Assembly: GCA_012064415.1 (NCBI GenBank)
Contig: SSNU01000228.1
Coordinates: 62,001 to 126,000 of the forward strand
DNA from: Gyrodactylus bullatarudis
Taxonomy: Eukaryota > Platyhelminthes > Monogenea > Gyrodactylidea > Gyrodactylidae
Reading direction: 5' to 3'
Length of the DNA: 64,000 bases
Of the stretch, positions 1 to 13,300 are shown piece by piece. The notes below the pieces were generated by a model. It was not told the DNA's origin, ran no database searches, and saw nothing but the letters and a program-made list of their open reading frames with translations. Made by a program: the position numbers and the translations under genes. The number at the start of each line of letters is the position of its first letter. Within the stretch, counting starts at the first letter, position 1.

Positions 1-83
1 TTGAATCCAGTGTGAGAGGAGAACGTTGTCTCATTGGAAGGGAAAAATCAATCATTGAATGCCAGTGAGTTTTTGAAATTGTA

Positions 84-505
84 AAGCAAATTGACATGAA
101 GACGAGAATTGACTATTTTTTACAAAAACTAAGTATTGTTTGAGTTCCATAATGAAATGTGTCCATACATTGTTGAAATAAGAAAAATTTATTCCGGCCA
201 AAAATGCTATTTTTTGAATTTCGAAAATGCTCCAAATTTTTGTTCTCAGAATTTTTATTGATGTCAGAGAATTGATCAGATTAATGACGAAATATGGGAT
301 CAAAATTAGACAAAAGTTCCGAATTTGGCCATAAAAGTCCAAAAATCCAAATTTTCAAGAAAAGTTAACTACTCCAATTTAGGGCATTTCCCTTCGTGAT
401 AATTGAAAATTTCAGATCGTTCAATTTTCCAAAATAATAACAAATTTCATTCAACTTCTCTATCCAAATTTGAATCATTTGTTTTGATTTTGATCCCAAA
501 TGTTG
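84..505. repeat. Degenerate copy of the palindromic TA MITE family
   Basis: Starts with TA followed by AAGCAAATTGACATGAAG, the terminus shared with the long palindromic elements at 5524, 52087 and 59622. Internal phrases (TTTTTACAAAAACT, GATCAAAATTAGACAAA) also match. The second arm is eroded. Bases 1-83 show nothing recognisable. Confidence 0.5.
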
Positions 506-508
506 GTA

Positions 509-597
509 TTAACCCCTTCGATCCCAGAGGTCGTATAAGACCTCTAAATCAATAGTTTTAGGCGATCTCTGCATTTTAACGGGTTCGAAGGGATTAA
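509..597. mobile_element. Short TTAA-flanked MITE
   Basis: About 80 bp bounded by TTAA on both sides with inverted ends CCCTTCGATCCC and GGGTTCGAAGGG. A TTAA duplication is typical of piggyBac-like transposition. No coding capacity. Confidence 0.5.
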
Positions 598-1216
598 GTC
601 ATTTTATTTATAATTCAACCTTATAAATAATAAATATCTCAAGATCACAAATGTGAGATTCAAAAAATGCCAAACTTTTATCAGATTCAAGTTAACTGAA
701 ACTATTTTATTCTTTTTCAAAATAATAACCTGTTCCTGTGTATTTTTTTGATTTTATCCCCGAACATTGTTTATCATAATTTCTCTAAGATTTTAAGTTC
801 AACATTAACCTTACTTTTATTTTTGTTTCTATATATTATAATCTTTAATTATACAATGTCTCGAAGAGGGCATTAATAAGATTTATTAAGCAATCATTCA
901 GGAAAGCAGCATCAAATGTGCTTATTTCAATTATTTATATTAAATTAGAAATCTATAATGGCAAAAAGATTTTTCGATCAAAGAGCATAACAAATCTAGT
1001 TTTGATCGTTGAATCAATCGTTTCCAGGCAAATTGAAGAAAATCTGTCAAGATTTATTATGATAATTATCCTTTAAAATCCTGTATTCAATGAGATTATG
1101 GAAGAGGACTAATTCATTAATCTCATCAAAAAATTATGGAAAGTAGAAGAAATTAAAATCCTTTCCAGTAGATTAGGAAAAATCTTTGAAAAATTACATT
1201 CGGATCGAGTACTTAC

Positions 1217-1309
1217 CTACTGCTGCTTGAAAAGAATCGGCAAATTGAATTAGGGCAGTATCACGTTTACTGTACATAATTTTAACTCGGATTACATCAC
1301 CATAGACAC
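1217..1309 (-). CDS. PTBP: PTBP-like exon 9: core of RRM3
   Basis: 93-nt exon encoding GVYGDVIRVKIMYSKRD then TALIQFADSFQAAV, the RNP1-like half of RRM3. Acceptor TTTACTTACAG, donor GTAAGT, leaving phase 1. The next exon is not visible; a palindromic MITE begins about 30 nt upstream of the acceptor (plus-strand 1342). Confidence 0.82.
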
Positions 1310-4300
1310 CTGTAAGTAAAAGAGACAAATAAATAAAGATAGTTAATATGAATGATGGGAATTTATGATTTTTACAAAATTCTTATTTTTTTTCATCAAG
1401 AAACCGAGTTTGATCAAGATTTTTTGGAATCTAGATCATGAGACCCTCTTTCACAGTACGGAGAAAAAAATTTAGAAAAAATCAATTTTTAAGGAAAATA
1501 CGTCAAATTTGAAATCTTGAAGTAGCGCCAAATTCCCATTTATTTGAACTTCAAGTTAAATTTTTTTGTTGATTTCAATGTGAGAGAGTGATCAAAATTT
1601 GATTTTTAGGATCACAATAAGACAAAAAAACCGATGATCATAATAAAAATTTTGATAAATTCGTCATTTTTCTGGGATGTTGAAATATCAGTAGGGATGA
1701 TGATGAAAAATTCAAAATTCAATTTTGACACGGTTATGGGGTGATTCTTAAAACCAGATTCAGCCTATTTAATTTCTTTGTCTTATTGTGATCCAAAAAA
1801 ACAACTTTTGATCACTCTCTCACATTGAAATCAACAAAAAAAATTAACTTAAAGTTCAAAAAAATGGGAATTTGGCGCTACTGGAAGATTTCAAATTTGC
1901 CGTATTTTCCTTAAAAATTGATTTTTTCTAAATTTTTTTCTCCGTACTGTAAAAGAGGGTCTCATGATCTAGATTCCAAAAAATCTTGATCAAATTCGAT
2001 CTCTTGATGAAAAAAATAAGAATTTTGTAAAAATCATAAATTCCCATCTTCATATTAACCAGGTGTATGTATTCATTTAACTATAGATAATGATACGTTC
2101 TTTTCACAAGTATCACTAAATTTTTTGTTTATGCCTTTTAGGAATAAAAGGGAATGTATGTTTTTTATTTAATTCTACATTCTTTAAAATGCCTACTATG
2201 GAAATTTGTACATAGCAAGTGCTATGTAGTCGATTTAATCAATGATTAATATCAGAGATTAAAGTTGTTGATAGAGGAGAGAGAATTTTATTGTAAAATT
2301 TCTACACTGATTCGAATCAGACTAATAAAATAATTTTAAATGACCTTATATGCACGTTATACAATAAAATAGAAAACAAAGACACGCAAGGCATTTAGAT
2401 AATCTCTTTTGATGCGTCAATAAGAATACTTTATTATGGATTTGTTAGATCAAAATCGTCCAAGTATCCTCTTAAATTCATAATTTGGAATTATATAAAA
2501 AAGAAGATATATTAAAAACGCATTTCTTAAAGCAACATCAGTAGCATTGCTTTAAAAATGATAAGTTAGGAATATTGGCGTTGATATGATTCACGTAATT
2601 TATCAAAAACGTCCGAAAATCCGCTTAAAAATCATATTTGTAGTTATAGAAGAAAAAGTTTTATTCACCAAATGTACATGGTTTATGGTTCATCAGTAGT
2701 GACACATAAATAATGATAAAAGTTTTAAATTCATTGAAAATAATATTTTACAAATTTTGAAAGAAGCATAGTAAAATTTGAAAAATATAAGAATATAATG
2801 TGAGCTGAAAAAACACCAAAACTCTTCAATAAATAGCAACAGTGAAGAGAAAAGTGAAAAAGCTCACATAGGCCAGGGTAATTGAAGATTATAAGAGTAG
2901 TTTTTTTGAACACACAGGTTTGGTTTAAAGTGATTGATGAAGAATTTCTCCTTCACCTACAAATCTGTGCTGTCATCACCCGCATTTTTATGTAGACTCC
3001 CTAGTAAATCAGGAAATCTAGAAACTCGGTATTCAGATTCCCTGATTAGCTATTCACCAGTAACAGAGAATCAGGAAACTTTAGGAATTCTGCAGAATCA
3101 GCAAATCTGCAGACTCTCAGGGATTCTGAACTATTATTAATTTTAACTACTAAGTTTTAAGCCCTAAATTTTCATTTGTTTAGTGTTTATTCGAATACAA
3201 AAGTATTTTCAGAATTCAAAGATAAGTTTAAAATAAAGTTAAAAAGAAATTTTCTAAGTCTTTTTATTACTGTTGGTTATAACTTATAAGGCTTATTTAA
3301 CTTAGCTCAAATATAAAGCCAGGGCTTCATATGATTTAATGACGAATTAATGCGAATATTGAATAAGGGCGTCTTACACTATTCTTGATGTCACATAAGT
3401 TTCCATAACCACTGTAACATATACATATATAGGGTTTCCTAATCTTTTTAAAATTCTTTTACGTAATAAATTTTGCGAATTTTGTACGAGAGTTTTAAGG
3501 TTTATTCATGTTTTGTGCTCATTAAACTATATTAAAACATTGTCTTGTGCTTTAGGAATGAAGAAAAAAATTGATTTAAAAAAATTATTAATCTGTTTGG
3601 AAATTGTGACAAAATTTTGGACACAGGCTCTTATGTCTGTAATAAAACATGGGAAATATAAGATTTTTTCCTGCAAAAAATTGCATTTGAAGAACAAGTC
3701 AAACTTTCTTTTAATCTTTAACTGAAGAGCAAAAAATTTCAAAATAAGTCTTACTTTAAAATTAAAATTGAACCAAATAATATTCAATTATGGTAGATCA
3801 ATTTAAATTGAAAAAAATTTTCTTTCAATGTTGTAATTATGGTAAAGAAAAAATATTTTACAAATTTAAGCATCTAGATGTCTAAATTCAGTACTTGGAT
3901 ATTTAAGATATGAGAAATGAATCATTAATAATGATAGAACACAATAAATCTATTAACAATGTATTATGGAGGTGTGGAGATTTAAAAGTGTGCAAACCAG
4001 ATTACTTTGGTCCTTAGATAATTGAATGATTTTCTAAACGTATTCCGGATAAAAATACATGGAATATACGATAATCCGACATATGGTATAAAACAATAAT
4101 AATGTTCGTAACAGACGCTTATATATACCCTATTTGTTTCTCTTTTTGACATAAATTTCCCGTTGATATAGATATGTGGATTTACAATTTCCGATAAAAA
4201 ATTGATTATTTGAAATAAAGTGAAGAAATTCTTTTTTAATTCATCATCAAAAAGTATCATATGATGAAGAAGGAAGGCAAAAGATTTATTCATTGAGTTC

Positions 4301-7300
4301 CCTTACATATAAACGACGAAAAAATAATGCAGTGACGAGAATAACACAAAAAAATAAAATTTTCATATTTTTTATCCAAATATCAGGAGATAGAATACAG
4401 ACTACTAAAGATATATATTATTTTTTTGTGCACCTAATGATGAATAAATAAAAGGATAAGTAATTTCTGTTTAGATAAACTACATAATAGAAATAACTTT
4501 GGAAAGAAGAAAGAGTATTGGGAAAAATTCAATTTATCTACCAAAGATTGATTAGATAACTCCAATTAATAAATGATTAATGAGAGAAAATATTTCTAGT
4601 ATTCTTAATTACTCTTTGACTTTAATCATGTAATTCTTTAGAAGATACATCCTCAAAGACGGAGAGATTTATTTTAAATTTATGATGCTATAAAGCGATA
4701 CATGAAAATAAAAATAATTTGATCACCTACTTCTCAAGATCATAGTCTATGATTCATAGATACGATTCTATTCAGATATGTAATCGCTAGAAAACGATCT
4801 GCTAAAATTTGAGAGATCTAAATGATCTGTTACTTTAAGGGTTAACTTTTGAGATTTAATCAAGATTAAAAGATTACAGAAAATGTACCGAAAAGGAAAT
4901 ATCACAAGAATAAATTATTCTTACTCTTTCCACTTCCGAGAAAAGAATCAGATATTTTACTTTCGCAATAACTACGAGGACAAGATATATTTCATTTAAA
5001 TACGGTTAATGAATGGCTTAAGATTGATGTGTGTATGGAAGGGGAAGAACCGATAAATCCATGGCAAATAACAGAATGATAAGAGCTTCAAGGATGATCG
5101 ACAAATAATTCAGTAATTCTCATCGAGAAAATCGTACAGACTCACCAAATAATGTGAACAAAATGTCAGGAGTTATTCTCTGAAAAGGAGAAAGAATAAA
5201 TTAAATATAGGATTATGACGATTGAAGAACTCATTTTTATGATACCACTACATAAATTTTATGAGTTAATTTATATTTCATTCCTATTCTTCTTGTTCTA
5301 TAGAGATGAGTCTTAATTCATAATTATAATTGACCTTGAAAGGGAAGATAAAAAATAAACTTAGAAGGGAAAAGTCTTGAGAAGAATATTTTACTGTTTT
5401 AGTTTCTAGATTATATGATGCTTAAAAAGCACAAAACATGCATGGGTGTCCATGATCATAAAAAACGTTTAAAATTCGATCAAAATGATAAATAAGGCCA
5501 AGTCAAGTATTCGGGCTGAAGAAAAGCTTATTGACATTGAGATGAGAATTTACAACTTTTAGAAAATAGTCATTAATAGAGCCTCAAAAAATAATACCTA
5601 AAAATAATTTTTTAAGATCTAAAAAATTTGAAAAAGTATTATTTTTCTATTTTAAGGTATTATTATTGTATTTTAATACTTTATCGCTAATTTAAAACAA
5701 ATATCTTACATGAACTACTTATAAGTAAACAGAATAAAATTTGAAAAACAAATTAATGTTGAAATTGATCTAAAACATCGAGATAATATCCAAATTACTA
5801 TTTCCAAGGCTATTTTTGAGCTTAGCAAATTGTTAGACAATGAAAATCATCTCTCTACCTCAAAAATGAGGATTGAGTTCATTGATATGGATGAAATAAA
5901 ATGCTTTTATAAAGTATTATTTTAATACCTTATTTTCAAAATAATACATTTTAAGACCTTATAACTTTGAACCCTGATGACATAGCAGAAAAATGGTTTT
6001 CATAACAGAGGGAATAGCTGGTTAAAATAAGCATTTTAATACTTTTTGAGGCTCTAGTCATTAATACTTATTAATTACAAATCTGAAGCAAATAAATACT
6101 AATATTTTGATTCATCAATAGGCAAATGGCTCTTTATAAAATGGGATTCAAAATATATTAACTTTTCTGAATATTAGGAGAAAAATAGTGAGTTCTTTTT
6201 AAAAATAGTGAATGTCAACTAGCTTTAGTTTTAAATATAAAAGGGTTAATCTCAAAAGTAGCCTCAAATCTATTCGAAAAATTCCAAAAGTAGTCCCAAA
6301 AAAATAAAATTTCTAGAATGGGGCTAGTTTTAGGATTATTCCCATTTTCGGAAATTCTTGAGGCGATTTGGGAAATTTTGGAATACGTGGGGCTACTTTT
6401 GAGATTAACCCAAAATAAAATGATCCTTCATTCATTTAGGGACTATTCTCGACTATGAAAATACAATAACAGTTCAATTATTAATTTTTGTGACTAAAAA
6501 GTATTCGAGAAATATTTTATTTTCATCAAACCGAATCATTCACATTGAAAGAGTCAAGTAATGATGGTGGTTATAGCAATCATTCATATAGTTTGCTCAT
6601 AAAATAACTTGAAATGGTAATAAATAGTATTCAGGCCAAGGATGAATAATATGTAAATTTTTTCATAAACTTGAGTTATTAGATCAAAAGAATTGAGAAA
6701 GAGAGGAGCATATCTCATTCACTACATTTGAAAATTTTTCCTCTAATTCATTTTCTTCTTTATCACAGCTCAATAAATTTAGGTCAAACGCATTACATGG
6801 TAATTTGTATCTTCTTCAAGGGCAACTTTTGACACTAAAATGGTGTAGATTCAAGCACAGTAATTGAGTTTAGGAAAGAAAAAAATTACGCATAGATACA
6901 ATTCAATAATAAAAGAGATAATTAAGAAAGGAATATATCGAGCTGTTTATCCAGTTTGACTTGAATTAAATTTTCAGATACATGATTTCAATTCACATGG
7001 TATTTCTTGATTCCTCAAAATGAGTATGCTTATTGGGAGATTGATGGAATAAATTAAAATTTTTTGATAAATATTAGTAAAAGTAGATTTAATTGGAATA
7101 TAACCAACCAAAATTTCCATACCCTTTTAAATCTACTTTTACTAATACTTATATCGAATTTCCTATTTTTTGTTGCTCACATTAGACTCCAAATGACTGA
7201 CAATTATCACAGGGCTAGCATTTACTGGTACGAATAATGTCTTGAATCCGTAACCAACATCATTGGGCAACTGAATGTTAGACACGGGCATTAATAGTTC

Positions 7301-10300
7301 ATCTTTCTAAAAAAATATTCAAATATTATAACTATTATTTATTAATTCTAAGATAGGATTTATCAACCAAGGATGATGCAAAATTTATTTTCAAAATTCT
7401 GAGGCTTTGATGATTGATTTTCTGATTTGGAATACTTTGGTTAATAAAGTCATAAAATAAGAATAATTTTAATTTAAAATTACTAATAATTACTAAAACT
7501 AAAAAAAGATGATTTCAATCTAGGTAAAGAAAATTTTGAATGCATTAAATAAAATACCTATTGTAGTTATAAGAGTATGATCTTGGAATAGATAAGGCAT
7601 ATGTATTAATATTTTACGCTTAAGTTGGATTGGAATAAGAGTTCAGTGCATTGAAAATATATTGAAGAAATTCAAAAGATTTTTTATCAGTTCTAATTAG
7701 AGATAACCAGTCAAAAATGATAAAAATTATCTAGCCGACTAGATTCAAATAACATTTTTTAAATCAAATGAAAAATTTAAGAAAAAATATTCTAAGAAAT
7801 AATCAATCAGGGGAATCATGACTGAGGTTTTTTATTAGATCATCATTGACTTACTAAACTCAAAGTATAATTATCCATGTTCAGAAGGTATTACACGAAA
7901 CAAGATGCAGAAGAAAGCATCAAAAAGAAAGAAAAGTATCATCTTACATAAAATGCAAGGAGAAATTCTTGTTTATGAACAGAATATAAAGGAGACTGTA
8001 AAAGGTGGGAGGTGATATAAATACTTGTTATTTCCTCTTTTAAAGAAAATTTCGTTTTAAAAGCAAATTCACAAAAAGAAAATCTATGAATTTAAATTCG
8101 AGAGAGGGAGAAAAACGTAGAAAAGGAGTTATCTTAATGAAATAGGGGAGAAACTTAAAGGTTAGACATGCCCAAAATTTTCTCCAATTTTAATTACGGC
8201 ATAAAGCAAGAAAGAAATGCCATGACCAGGAAATTTTCTTCCTAATCTGTATTATTCAAATTTTCATTTATTTGTTTATCAACAAAATTTATTTCATAAT
8301 CAAGCAATTTTGAATGATTTTTAATTTGAGAAAAATATTTTATGATCTGATAAAGATCAAACCTAGCCGATAGAACATTCAACTAATTGCGGATCGTTTT
8401 TCGAAGAAAAGAAGATTTGAAATTCATTCTCAGCATCAGTTTATTTTTTATAGATAAAACTTGCTTTAATATCACGCCTGTTTTTTTATTTTAAAGGATG
8501 ATCTAGTGAGGAGACAACCGAAAAAATCTTCTTACGCCTCTCTTTAGATATAAAATTCATTGATAATTGATAAAGTATTAATTTAGTTCAAATTCATTCA
8601 AGATTTCGTTTGTTCATGAATGAAACCCAAGAAATTATTATTGTGAAAAATAATCGAAATGCAGAAATAGAAATGCATTTATTTCAAATGTAATTAAATT
8701 TAATTCAGGATAATGCTTTCATTCAAGTATCACTTGAATATACGATAAATACATTTACGAATTTATTCACTGACAATTTAAAGTAGTCATTGAGTCTAAA
8801 CTATTAAATATGAACTTGATTATTTATTCATTAAATAAGCATTTTCGAGGACATATTAAGAGGCCACACAAACGTACTTGGTTCGGTTATAAATTATTAA
8901 TTAATCTTCTAGGGAGTATTAAAAGAAAGCATGTGGACGATAGATGGAGGAAAAAAATGAATTCGATGCATTAAGATAATACACATGGACTAAAGTGTTT
9001 CGAGCAAAAAATTTTCAAATATCAAAAACTTTTAACAGATAATGAAAAGCAAGTTTTATCAGATGAGTTGAAGAAAAAACAATTTATTTTAAAAACCATT
9101 TAAGTTTAGTTGAACATAGAAAAAAGTATTCAATTCATGTTAAATTTATGGATTCGAAATATCAATTAATTAGTTTTTCTCTTTTCGATTCTAGAAGTTT
9201 TAAAATTTGAGAATTTTTAGTAATTTTCTTTCCTCTACTTAAGGAATAACAATAGACATCTTTGATTAAAAATTATGTATTGTCAAGAACTAAAAGAATT
9301 TTTTTTAATTTTAGCTCATGAGCATCTTTAACATAACATATATTTATAAGTTCTCAAGCTTAAACCTTGATATGTACTCAAACCTAACTAGTCTGAACGA
9401 TAAAAAGAATATCTTTAGAGAAATTTTCCCGATTAGCAAAAAGAGCAAACACTTTAGTTAAGAGTGAAAAAAACTACTAGATTGAATCAATGAATTATAT
9501 TTTGAAGTGTTATTGGCATCATCAAAACAAGTGTCCATATTCAGGAAGTATGCAAGTCTTAACATTTTCCCGGAAAATCCAATTTGATTAAACCTCTATA
9601 GGGAAAGAAATTCTGCAAGAATAATTTTCAAAGGGAAAGGATAACATGTAGAACTAACAATCTTTTTAACCAATATAAAAGTGCAATCGTTTTCAAATCA
9701 AATTCGTGTTGAAAGCATTTCGATTATCACCCAAAATTTCTTGGATGATTTTAAAATCTTTAAAAATTTATTTTTAGTGTTCTGGAATAGAATAAAAACT
9801 TAAATACTAACTAATATTAGTAATAAGGATTCCCAAAAGTTGTAAGAAAAAGTTTTAACAGAGATTACTCGAAAATTTTAATTTTTTTCCTTTGTAAGCA
9901 TACCATATTGCGAAAATATCTCGAGATTGTAGTAGTGTCCATTTTTCATGTTATCAAGATCACAATTTTCTTCCTACTTTCTCTGCCTTATCATTTTCTA
10001 TATCTGCATGTAGGAGTTACTGTGAATGTCTTCAGCAATATGTACCTTTTTCGGATCTTGAAGCTAATTTGCTTTTTGTTATCTCTCACTCTATCTATGA
10101 TCCATATTTTTTTAATCAATTTTATATCTTGTATCGATTGTAATAACTATTATAGAAACTTCTGAAATGGTAAACAAGTCTCAGGCAATAAAGAAAAATT
10201 GATAATCTAAGGGCTAACTAGATATTTAAAATCAGCCATATTATTGTTTTTTAATTGGCTAACAAAAATTAATAGATTCAAAGAATGCATTAGGATAAAT

Positions 10301-13300
10301 CACGAATATAATCGCCAATATATATGAAAAATCATTAACTTTCCATATTGATTCAATAATAATAATAATATACACTGTATATACAAACGAATAAATTAAG
10401 CATATAGTAATGAATTTATTCGGGGTAAAAGATGAAAAGTTATATGATTATGCAAAATAATAAAAAAACAACACCCCCATGGGGCTTCTAACATATGTGC
10501 GGGAGAATAGACTTCATGAAAGGAAAAGACTAGTCTTTTAGTTTATTTTTTTCTATATTGGGTATAATTTACTCGACTTTAGATCAATAGCATTTAACTC
10601 TTGAAAAGTTTTAAAATAATTTAAGAAAAATAAATGCATGTTGATTTCAGTTGATTTGAGTGTATCAAAAAGAGGATGTGTTTATCATGAAAGCGATTAC
10701 CAGTCAAACTCATTGGGAGTCTGTTAATGGATGAGCATTACGATTATAAAATAGTTTAACAATCCTAGGTAAAATTAAATGCACGATTAAATTTATTTCC
10801 TTTTTGGTAGAGATTCAACATGATACGTATGGCATGAAAAAAATTATTGAAGAAAATCTCAATCAAATGTAAAAGCTAGTGGCGTTTAGACTTTCAATGA
10901 AACAATTCTGTTTCGTTAGAGTTGTTAAGTTTTTCAATTGCAGAGTACTTGAACTGAATGAGAATAACAACTAAAAGACTTGTCTCTTTCTCCAACAGGA
11001 AATCTTCAAAGAGAGTCATATGGGAGAGGAAAATCATTCAAAATCGAGGAATTTTTTTCAAAATTTATGAATCTCGAATAATTCAAAATACTGTTAATTA
11101 ACTTTGTAGATAAAGCCCTGGGTTTTTCGATAAAATTACTAAGGAACTGGAAAATACTAAAACACTTACTCTAACTTTACTTTGAATGTTTGAACCGTTT
11201 TGGAATAATTGAGTGGGATCTTTATATGAATTGGCACTTTTGAAAAATTGATTAGAATCTGGCTTATTACCACTTGGTTTGTTGTTCATATTTTTCTGAG
11301 ATGGATACTGGGAATGTTGAATGTTTAGAGCTTGTGAAAGGGTCTGTGCTAAAATGGTCACATAGAATCTTGCCTGATCAGCACTGATTTTGTCACCACA
11401 TTTTAACCGTTCTTGTAGATTTTGTTGCATTGAAAATATTTGCGCATAGAGATCATTTAAGCCCATCATGGAATCAGATATCGAATGGGCTCCATTAAAC
11501 TGGGCTAGGGTCGGCATTAGCTGAGCTTTCTGAGGCATCTTTTTCAAATCTATAATCGAAAATGTTCATTTAAATAATGAAAGATTAGATTTTTACTCGG
11601 TAAAGTGATTTTAAGATTCACTCAGATATGTATTGATCAGAACGTCTAACGACAGGTTTACTTTCTTGATATAAAGAAAATTTTTAGAAGACATAAATAA
11701 AGTAAAAATTAACCTCGATAGATGTAGAACCATAGTGAACCTTATTTGCCTCGATAATACTTTTTCAAACGTTACACATTTTAGGATGATATAAAAGTGG
11801 TATAATAATGATAATACTATTAAGTTTACTGTTTTATTGAAAACAAATTTTCTAAAGTACCCATCCATTTGTATCACCATTTGGATAGCATATGCACATA
11901 AAATATATAGATTCAGTACTAAAAGACTGTATTAATTTAATGAATAGAAACAATTTTATTTTTATAATAATAATAATAATAATAAACTTATTTTATATTT
12001 ACACAATAAAACTGTATTGAATACAGGAGGGAGAAAATTGTGTATAGTAATCGTTTAAAGTATAATACTACTTCAATAGTTATTGAAGGTATTTAGAAAC
12101 ATAAATATTCTTTCAAATGATAACACTTTGTTAAATGATAGCGTCAAACTCTAACATGAATATTACTTTTGGTTTCTAAACTCGTGAGTCGATAAGAATC
12201 AACCAAAAACCTGAGTGTTAAATCATGAAAAATCCTATTAGCTTGAGTAATAAACAAGAAAAACTTCATGTTCTATAGAAGATATGTAGCACTAAGGTTT
12301 TTTGGTTGATTCTCATTGGCCCTTAAAAAATTGCCCTTAAATAGAATTTTTCGTACCCGAAGTGTTACCAAAATTCTAAGTATTAAGTTATATTTCCACA
12401 GATTCTAATTCCGTAAAAATTAAAATACTATCAAAATTAAATAATTTAAGCACAGTTGTTGATTCATTTTAATTATAATTTAAATTGAATAGCAGTTACC
12501 TTTATCTGAAATAATAATTAAACCAAAATAGTCCTAACATGTACATTAGAGTAGGCCAGAATTTTCAACTTCTCCCAGCCTTAATCTCGTTTTGAAGATA
12601 ATCGAAAATTAGGCATTTTTCCTATAAAGCCATACGTTTTAGAGTTTGTTCTTTCATACAAAATCTCGATTTAAAATGACAATTTTTGAAACACGCGCCA
12701 AGATTTTTTCAATGAATTTTACTAGGAGATTTTTGAATACTTTTTGCAACAATTTTTTTTGAATAATTGTTCAATTATTAATTTTTATAAAAATAGGGTT
12801 TATAGGTTGAGTCTTTTTTCATATGTTGAAAAAAATTCCTAGGTATTAGTTAAATTTTAATATTTTTTGGTAAAATAGGATTTTTGTATCAGAACAAGAA
12901 AAAATTTCTCAGTTGAATAATCAATTTTTGATTAAGGGGAAAATAAATATTATCCTTATATAAAATGTATATTATACATCTATATGGGAGAAGGTGTTAA
13001 AGAGAACCCATTGGATTGCATAACTTATTTTCTAAATTAGCTATGCCATTTTTATTAAACTTGATAAAAATTATGAATTGGTATTAACCGTATCGTTAAA
13101 AATGAAAATAGTTTGTAATCATCAATTGAAAAATTATTCCGAGTGTAAATCAAGTTGGTAGGTAAGTGGGAAGAGCTGTGATGTAGCTAGTTATTTTTTG
13201 ACTTTTAGAACTACACTTCCTAGAATTACTTCCTCCCTCATCATTCTCAATGACTTTGGAAATGTAATTAGTTTGTATGTTTGCAGAATTTTGAATTATT

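Noticed and set aside
3513..4293. Overlapping open frames on both strands
   Set aside because: Low-complexity AT-rich translations without family resemblance; within a PTBP intron.
9908..10165. Hydrophobic open frame suggesting a small membrane protein
   Set aside because: AT-rich sequence gives Phe/Ile/Leu-rich frames by chance; it lies in a PTBP intron with no splice or promoter context and no recognisable family.
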